Source of the DNA: CAZRIE01 sp964600075
Lineage (GTDB): Bacteria > Bacteroidota > Bacteroidia > Flavobacteriales > Flavobacteriaceae
Reading direction: 5' to 3'
DNA: 12,544 nt
NCBI GenBank assembly: GCA_964600075.1
Contig: CAZRIE010000122.1
Coordinates: forward strand, 1-12,544
Below the pieces are notes generated by a model. That model did no database searches and was not told the origin of the DNA. It was given only the letters and a program-made list of their open reading frames with translations. Positions 8,291 through 12,544 of this stretch are shown here, piece after piece. The translations under genes were made by a program, and so were the position numbers. Numbering within the stretch: position 1 is the first letter of the stretch; every line of letters starts with the position of its first letter.

Positions 8291-9609
8291 ATGCCGAATA
8301 GTACCGATAGGCCCGCTATATACGTTTCATACACTTGGGATTCCGAAAGCGAGGCATTAGTCGAAAGCATCGAAATGCAATTCCAAAAAAAGGGCCTGCC
8401 TATAGTTAGGGACAAGAACGTTTTGGGCTATAAGGGCAAGATTAAGGCTTTTATGCAGAAGATTGGGAAGGCCCAATATATCATCTTGGTCATAAGCAAC
8501 AAGTACCTTCGATCGGTAAACTGTATGTTCGAACTGATCGAGATTTTCAAGAACGACCATTTTTACGAGCGCGTTTTTCCCGTGGTACTTGATGAAGTGA
8601 ATATTTATGATCCCTCGGAAAGGGTACGGTTAATGAAATACTGGGAAGAAAGAACCGAGAGCCTGAACGAGCAGATTAGGGAATTGAAAGATTTCACGAA
8701 TATGCAGGGGGTTACTGATGACCTCAACCTAAATTCTGAAATTCGGGATAATATCGCAAGGCTGACTAATATTTTGAAGGATACGAATACGTTGAGTATA
8801 GAACAATTGGTCGATTCCAATTTTGAACCGCTCTATAACGCGATTGTAAAGAAGATTGATGCCGATACAAAAATGGAGGCCGTTGCAATTGAAAAGGAGT
8901 ATATAGCAAACCGTTCAGATGAGAATAGTCAGAACATATTTGTTCGTATTAAGGCTAAACTTTTCGGAACAACTGCTTTTTTTGAAGTGTCAAAAAAGAA
9001 TCGAAGAAGGGTTTTTATTAGCTTTGGAATTACCGCGGTTCTTGGTATTTGCGCTATTTTTTTGGCCTTGCCACGCTTATCTCAAGATTCGCCTATAGAA
9101 GATGTATCCGTGGTAGAAACACAGGTGGGTACAAAAGATTCTATTTTAATCGAGGATGAAAAAGATTCTATTATTGCAAAACAGACCCCAACTAAAACTG
9201 AGGAAAAAAATGAAGTAATTCTATCGAATATAAGGTACAACGTCGAATTAATCGTACCTTCAGATATGGCTCAAGCGTCAGTTTTTGTTGACGGAAAACC
9301 AGCAGAAATAGTGGAGAGAAGCCCAATTTCTATCACGGTACGTTTAAGNNNNNNNNNNNNNNNNNNNNNNNNNNNNNNNNNNNNNNNNNNNNNNNNNNNN
9401 NNNNNNNNNNNNNNNNNNNNNNNNNNNNNNNNNNNNNNNNNNNNNNNNGAAAACCAGCAGAAATAGTGGAGAGAAGCCCAATTTCTATCACGGTACGTTT
9501 AAGAAAGAAAGACAGCAGCCATCATTTTCAGGTCAAAGATGGTGACCAAAGTTGTAAGACCAATAAGTTGATTACGAAAGACCAAGTGAAATTGCCCCTC
9601 TGCGATTGA
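8291..9609 (+). CDS. Membrane-anchored TIR-domain protein, interrupted by an assembly gap
   Basis: The N-terminal TIR domain (about 8-150) shows IYVSYTWD, IVRDKNVLGYKGKI, YIILVISNKYLRS and NCMFEL, with the likely catalytic Glu81 of NAD-cleaving TIRs. A helical linker follows. A basic KKNRRR precedes one membrane helix (about 240-262), placing the TIR inside and the C-terminus outside. The outer domain (about 315-387) carries VFVDGKPAEIVE and looks PEGA-like (weak). A run of 100 N at 9349-9448 is flanked by the same 55 bases. Read literally, the frame ends wrongly at 9466. Removing the Ns and one copy gives a continuous frame of 387 residues ending KLPLCD with TGA at 9607-9609. ATG at 8291 is the first start after an in-frame TAA at 8276. 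The protein is a probable NADase effector or signal producer tied to the envelope; this role is inferred. Confidence 0.85.
9294..9503. repeat. 55-bp exact direct repeat flanking a 100-N gap
   Basis: Bases 9294-9348 and 9449-9503 are identical, and exactly 100 N lie between them. The repeat begins GAAAACCAGCAG and ends GTACGTTTAAG. A repeat that touches both gap edges with a default-size N run is typical of two contigs overlapping by one assembler k-mer that were scaffolded without merging. It is most likely artificial. Confidence 0.9.
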
Positions 9610-9676
9610 GGTGTTTTTCGGCTTTTTCTTTTATTTGTTCCCCCAATAATTATAATGAGAACTATCTCAGGTATTG

Positions 9677-9704
9677 GGACCGTGAAACGGAAGTTTCATG
9701 GTCT
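9677..9704 (+). other. Hairpin with GGAA (GNRA-type) tetraloop
   Basis: Arms 9677-9688 and 9693-9704 pair over 12 positions as RNA (ten Watson-Crick pairs and two G-U) around the loop GGAA. It lies about 70 bases after the TIR stop and 36 bases before the next ATG. There is no strong T-run after it, so it is a weak terminator candidate. It could instead be a leader structure or an mRNA processing or stability element for the downstream pair of genes. Confidence 0.45.
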
Positions 9705-9740
9705 GTACTTTGAGAAATTCATCACATAAAAATTTAACTT

Positions 9741-10748
9741 ATGCAGTACATTGAACTGAGACTTTTCTATGGTATTTTGGTATTTCTACTAATCGGTAAG
9801 ATCCATGCCACAACTTTACCTCTGACGAACAACGATTCTATCGTCTATGTTTGGGATTTTAGTGTCAGTGATGCCTCCATCAAAAATATTGGTGATATGT
9901 TGACCAATGATTTTGAGACCGAGCTTATCAATTCTGGGCTATACACTGTTTTAGAACGAAGGCGTTACAATCGGGTATTGGCACACCAAAATTTGGAAAA
10001 AAGGATAGCGGATGTTCAAAATCTGTCATCGTCATCCATAGATAGTTTGAAAGCCTATAGGGCCGGAACGGTCATTTTCGGAGAGGTCAAAGATGATATC
10101 GATAGTGGCGTTTATGAAGTCACGGTCACTTTTCAAAACCTGAATGAAGTCATTCTGAGAAAAGGAAGCATACTTATCGGAAGGGGACTGATACGGGATA
10201 ACCAGACCCGAAAAAAGTTTATGAAAGAGCTGGTAGATGTAGTTCATGCAAAGGAACTATTGGCCGCTAAAAAAGAGCAGTATAATATTATTTCCAATAT
10301 GTTGGAAACCTATATGTTTCGGGTGATCGATGTTCAAAAAGAATTCCAAGATGTAACCAAATATGCCCTTGAAAATCGAACTATCCAAGATGAGATGGTT
10401 CAAATCATAAATGCGTATAATGAGATTTTCAACGACATCAACAACAATAACGCCAAATACCGTTTGGATTTCGATAAATATTGGGATGCACCAAGAGGTG
10501 TGGAATTGGAAACTATAATCGAAGGTATTATCGATGATATCCACAAGATCCATATTCTCAAACTTGATAAGGTGAGAACCCAAATATTGGCATATAGGGA
10601 ATTGAGTAAAAACGATAAAAAGCGCAAAAAGAAGGAAATTCTAAGAGACGTAAAACGAATCACTGATGACCTTGAACGACAAATCGATGTAATGAATCCC
10701 AAGGTAAATACCTTTCTTTCCCAACTCCGAAATGGATTGAACATATAA
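9741..10748 (+). CDS. Secreted CsgG/FlgO-like domain protein with helical C-terminus
   Basis: This 335-residue protein begins with a signal peptide (hydrophobic YGILVFLLIG, likely cleavage near IHA-T at 23). Residues 33-165 resemble the CsgG/FlgO/LpoB-type fold: VYVWDFSV, NIGDMLTNDFETELI, then the hallmark YTVLERRRYNRVLAHQNL (68-85), and AGTVIFGEV followed by paired strands. The rest (about 166-335) is mostly helical and charged, probably coiled coil, with a basic KNDKKRKKKE patch. Such domains act in the periplasm or at the outer membrane, often as oligomeric or regulatory parts. It follows the TIR membrane protein on the same strand by 131 bases and precedes a lipoprotein by 29 bases. It could be the extracytoplasmic partner of the TIR protein's outer domain (inference). 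The lack of a lipobox Cys argues against a classical CsgG channel. Confidence 0.8.
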   Translation: MQYIELRLFYGILVFLLIGKIHATTLPLTNNDSIVYVWDFSVSDASIKNIGDMLTNDFETELINSGLYTVLERRRYNRVLAHQNLEKRIADVQNLSSSSIDSLKAYRAGTVIFGEVKDDIDSGVYEVTVTFQNLNEVILRKGSILIGRGLIRDNQTRKKFMKELVDVVHAKELLAAKKEQYNIISNMLETYMFRVIDVQKEFQDVTKYALENRTIQDEMVQIINAYNEIFNDINNNNAKYRLDFDKYWDAPRGVELETIIEGIIDDIHKIHILKLDKVRTQILAYRELSKNDKKRKKKEILRDVKRITDDLERQIDVMNPKVNTFLSQLRNGLNI

Positions 10749-10777
10749 AATGAACTAGTTACTAAAAATGATAAGAG

Positions 10778-11191
10778 ATGAAAACTTCGAATCTAACACA
10801 AATTCTAGCAGTGTTTTTTACACTTGTAATGATCGGTTGTAGCTCTGATGCAGGGGGCGGCGGAGCATTTATTCCAACATTTAATGCTACATGGGAAGTC
10901 GATGGTACGGACGGCTCATACCGAATGGATCTTCAACCGAACGAGGCCAACAAAAATGTTGAATCAGGTGTTTTTAATGGCGAAGAACAGCACGATGATG
11001 ATGACGATTTAGACAATAACCCGCTGAGCGGTAGTTTTAACGGCCTCGATATCAAGTACACCATTAAAAGAGACAATCATGTCAATATCGAATACAAGGG
11101 CAAGATGATTCCCATCAGTGATGAGAACCACTCCATTATTCGAATTGATTTGAGCTCTTCGGAGGGCAATATTGTTTTGGTACCGCTGTAA
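10778..11191 (+). CDS. Small lipoprotein of unknown function
   Basis: This 137-residue protein has a lipoprotein signal peptide: basic start, hydrophobic ILAVFFTLVMIG, and Cys21 in the lipobox MIGC, followed by SSDAGGGG. The mature part looks beta-rich (ATWEVDGTDGSYRMDL, IKYTIKRDNHVNIEYKG) and contains an acidic run QHDDDDDLDNN at about 71-81, which might bind calcium or be a flexible linker. I do not recognise the family, although small beta-barrel lipoproteins of this style are frequent in Bacteroidota. It starts 29 bases after the CsgG-like gene, with a purine-rich ATAAGAG just upstream of the ATG, so the two are almost surely cotranscribed and may work together at the outer membrane. The start is fixed by the signal peptide. 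Confidence 0.8.
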   Translation: MKTSNLTQILAVFFTLVMIGCSSDAGGGGAFIPTFNATWEVDGTDGSYRMDLQPNEANKNVESGVFNGEEQHDDDDDLDNNPLSGSFNGLDIKYTIKRDNHVNIEYKGKMIPISDENHSIIRIDLSSSEGNIVLVPL

Positions 11192-11722
11192 AATGGTGCC
11201 TCTGAAGTTAGGATAAAAATAAAAAACCTATAAAAACAGAATTTACAGGAGACGAGATTGGAGCCTGTGGAGAGCAGAACCTAGGGCTGAAAAAAACTGT
11301 ATATTGGAGTTTTAAGAGGATTGGTTTTTATGCTCACTGAATGGGTGACCTTAGGGAAATATTGGTGTTCCTAAGATTATTTTGATATAGTTCACTTATG
11401 GCTAAAAGTAAAAGCGCTACCGTTTATGAAGTATTGTGTTCCTCTGTCTTTTCAGTAACTAGAGAAAATATCTTCGTCATTCGGGCAGAACGCAATTACC
11501 TTTTTCAGTTCTTGTATTCTTAAATCAGTATCGCACCGAGGCCTTAATCAACAATACAGGGATAAGGATTTTATTTTTGTAGGACAATAGTGTTTGATCA
11601 TTGTGGTTATATAAGTTCAAGTATCAAGAAAAAATTACAAATTATAAGGTATTACCTACCAATTATACAGTTTTAAATAGCTTGCAGTATTTATGGTCGT
11701 ATATTTAATATAAGCCCATTAA
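11192..11722. other. Gene-poor region between the lipoprotein and the LuxR regulator
   Basis: This 531-bp region has no convincing gene. A possible 41-codon frame, ATG 11398 to TAA 11521-11523 (starts MAKSKSATVYEVL), has no clear ribosome binding site and may be chance. A hairpin at 11350-11375 could end the upstream operon. TATTTTTG at 11572-11579 matches the Bacteroidota -7 element exactly but lacks a properly spaced TTG, so it is only a weak promoter candidate for the LuxR gene. Confidence 0.5.
11350..11375 (+). terminator. Possible terminator hairpin after the lipoprotein gene
   Basis: The arms CTTAGGGAA (11350-11358) and TTCCTAAG (11368-11375) pair with one bulged G around a 9-base loop, followed by ATTATTTTG. 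The stem is short and lies about 160 bases after the lipoprotein stop, so the call is weak. Confidence 0.3.
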
Positions 11723-12421
11723 ATGAACAACCTAGAAGAAATATCAAATTTCCAATCTACTTATGGAAGGCGTGAGCTTTCCTATCTATCCACTATTCCC
11801 GAACTGCTAAATGCATGTGAATGCTCTAAGAATTTGATGATAGGTATCTATCTCATAGAAAAAGATCAATTCCTTTATTGCAACAAGCTCTTAAAGGCAA
11901 TTGTAGGAGAGAATTATCACTGTTTGTGTGAAGAAGGCTGGGATTTTTGGTTTTCTTTGGTCAACGAAATGGACGCCTACAGAATGAAAGATAGAATATC
12001 CTATTTCTTTACCATTCCGTATCCTCAAAAACCTTTAATACTTCGCTATCACATCACCAATTTTTATGGCCATGAGATGTGCCTTAAGCATGAAATAGTA
12101 ATCCACAAATTGGAAAAATGCACCCTCGCTTTAAATTATATTTTTGATGTATCCGGTAAAGAAAGGATTGAGCAATGTTTTACAAATCACGAATTGTCAA
12201 ACAAGACCTGCTTTTCAAATAAATTAAACCGCACCATCTCTTCGAGGGAAAAAGAAGTGCTTCGACTTATAGGCGATGGATATTCTTCAAAGCAAATAGC
12301 AGATATGCTTTTTATAAGTAACCATACTGCAATATCGCATCGAAAAAATCTTATTGAAAAATTTCAGGTAAAGAACACGGCCCAGCTTATTAAAAAAGCC
12401 TCGAAAGTTATGGAATTGTAA
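11723..12421 (+). CDS. LuxR/NarL-type transcription regulator with PAS-like N-terminus
   Basis: This 232-residue protein ends in a LuxR-type helix-turn-helix (about 171-226): TISSREKEVLRLIGDG, then SSKQIADMLFISNHTAISHR and NLIEKFQVKNTAQL. The SREKEVL and HTAISHRKNLIEKF signatures are diagnostic. The first 150 residues have no phospho-acceptor receiver signature. They look PAS-like (GIYLIEKDQFLYCNKLLKAIVG), suggesting ligand sensing. Cysteines are plentiful there (for example ACEC, CLC), so redox or metal sensing is possible but unproven. This compact PAS-LuxR layout is common in Flavobacteria. It stands alone after a 531-bp gap, so control of the upstream envelope genes is only suggested by proximity. 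No membrane segment is seen. Confidence 0.88.
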   Translation: MNNLEEISNFQSTYGRRELSYLSTIPELLNACECSKNLMIGIYLIEKDQFLYCNKLLKAIVGENYHCLCEEGWDFWFSLVNEMDAYRMKDRISYFFTIPYPQKPLILRYHITNFYGHEMCLKHEIVIHKLEKCTLALNYIFDVSGKERIEQCFTNHELSNKTCFSNKLNRTISSREKEVLRLIGDGYSSKQIADMLFISNHTAISHRKNLIEKFQVKNTAQLIKKASKVMEL

Positions 12422-12465
12422 GATACGATTTGCCGCTGTCCGGATCGTAAAGATTACAGGTGAAT

Positions 12466-12483
12466 ATCCCCATTTTTAGGGAT
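12466..12483. promoter_or_regulatory. Operator-like palindrome downstream of the LuxR gene
   Basis: ATCCCCATTTTTAGGGAT has perfect 5-bp arms (ATCCC/GGGAT) around an AT-rich centre, 44 bases after the LuxR stop. Its size and symmetry fit a LuxR/NarL-type dimer site, perhaps belonging to the promoter of a gene right of the window. A weak terminator is the alternative. Confidence 0.35.
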
Positions 12484-12544
12484 TGTTCTGTATGGTATTT
12501 CTTTGAATCTTGTATATGATTTTAGGCGAACATACATAAGTGCT

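Noticed and set aside
9294..9503. Tandem repeat of a PEGA-like domain across the gap
   Set aside because: The copies touch both gap edges exactly, the gap is a round 100 N, and merging restores the frame, so an assembly overlap is simpler. A true repeat cannot be fully excluded.
10032..10744. Minus-strand open frames of 71-114 codons inside the CsgG-like gene
   Set aside because: They are antisense to a gene with a clear signal peptide and domain signature and have no recognisable content.
11398..11523. 41-codon open frame as a small protein gene
   Set aside because: No ribosome binding site, no signal or motif, and the length is easily reached by chance.
1..12544. CRISPR array, tRNA, rRNA, insertion sequence or integrase
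   Set aside because: No regularly spaced repeats, cloverleaf, rRNA-like stretches, terminal inverted repeats or transposase motifs were seen on either strand.

Overview
The window looks like accessory (genomic-island-like) DNA from a marine-type Flavobacteriaceae (Bacteroidota). GC is moderate to low. Start codons have A-rich upstream regions without Shine-Dalgarno motifs. The best promoter has the Bacteroidota TTG / TAnnTTTG layout, and the families present (TIR with an NCMxEL motif, SLOG, CHAT with lipase domains, short LuxR regulators) are common in that phylum. The genus cannot be fixed from sequence alone. No rRNA, tRNA, CRISPR array, transposase or integrase was seen.

Left half, minus strand (6430 down to 1): one apparent operon. 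It opens with a 244-residue, beta-rich conserved hypothetical protein (5696-6430), which I propose as a remote gasdermin-like pore former. Next comes a small reading frame broken by a one-base frameshift (5485-5699), then a very large protein that starts at 5419 and runs off the left edge (at least 1806 residues). The large protein contains, in order, two different alpha/beta-hydrolase domains (HSRGG and GHSMGG nucleophile elbows), a linker domain typical of such proteins, a CHAT caspase-like peptidase domain (His1320/Cys1361) and a helical TPR-like tail. A caspase-like peptidase beside a small beta-rich protein is the arrangement known for bacterial gasdermin defence operons. The two lipase-like domains in the same chain are unusual.

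Middle, divergent: after a 367-bp intergenic region with a good Bacteroidota promoter, a plus-strand SLOG-type Rossmann protein (6798-7397) follows. Opposite its 3' side is a truncated TIR-like remnant on the minus strand (7583-7918).

Right half, plus strand: a TIR protein with one membrane helix and a C-terminal extracytoplasmic domain (8291-9609) is interrupted by a 100-N assembly gap flanked by an exact 55-bp duplication. Collapsing the gap and one copy restores an intact 387-residue frame. It is followed by a secreted CsgG/FlgO-like protein with a coiled-coil tail (9741-10748) and a small lipoprotein (10778-11191), which together suggest an envelope-linked TIR module. A LuxR-type regulator (11723-12421) ends the window, with an 18-bp operator-like palindrome just beyond it.

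Overall the window reads as two adjacent immune or cell-death-like modules: a CHAT peptidase/lipase with a possible pore former, and a TIR/SLOG/CsgG-like envelope module. The functional links are inferred from domain content and gene order.
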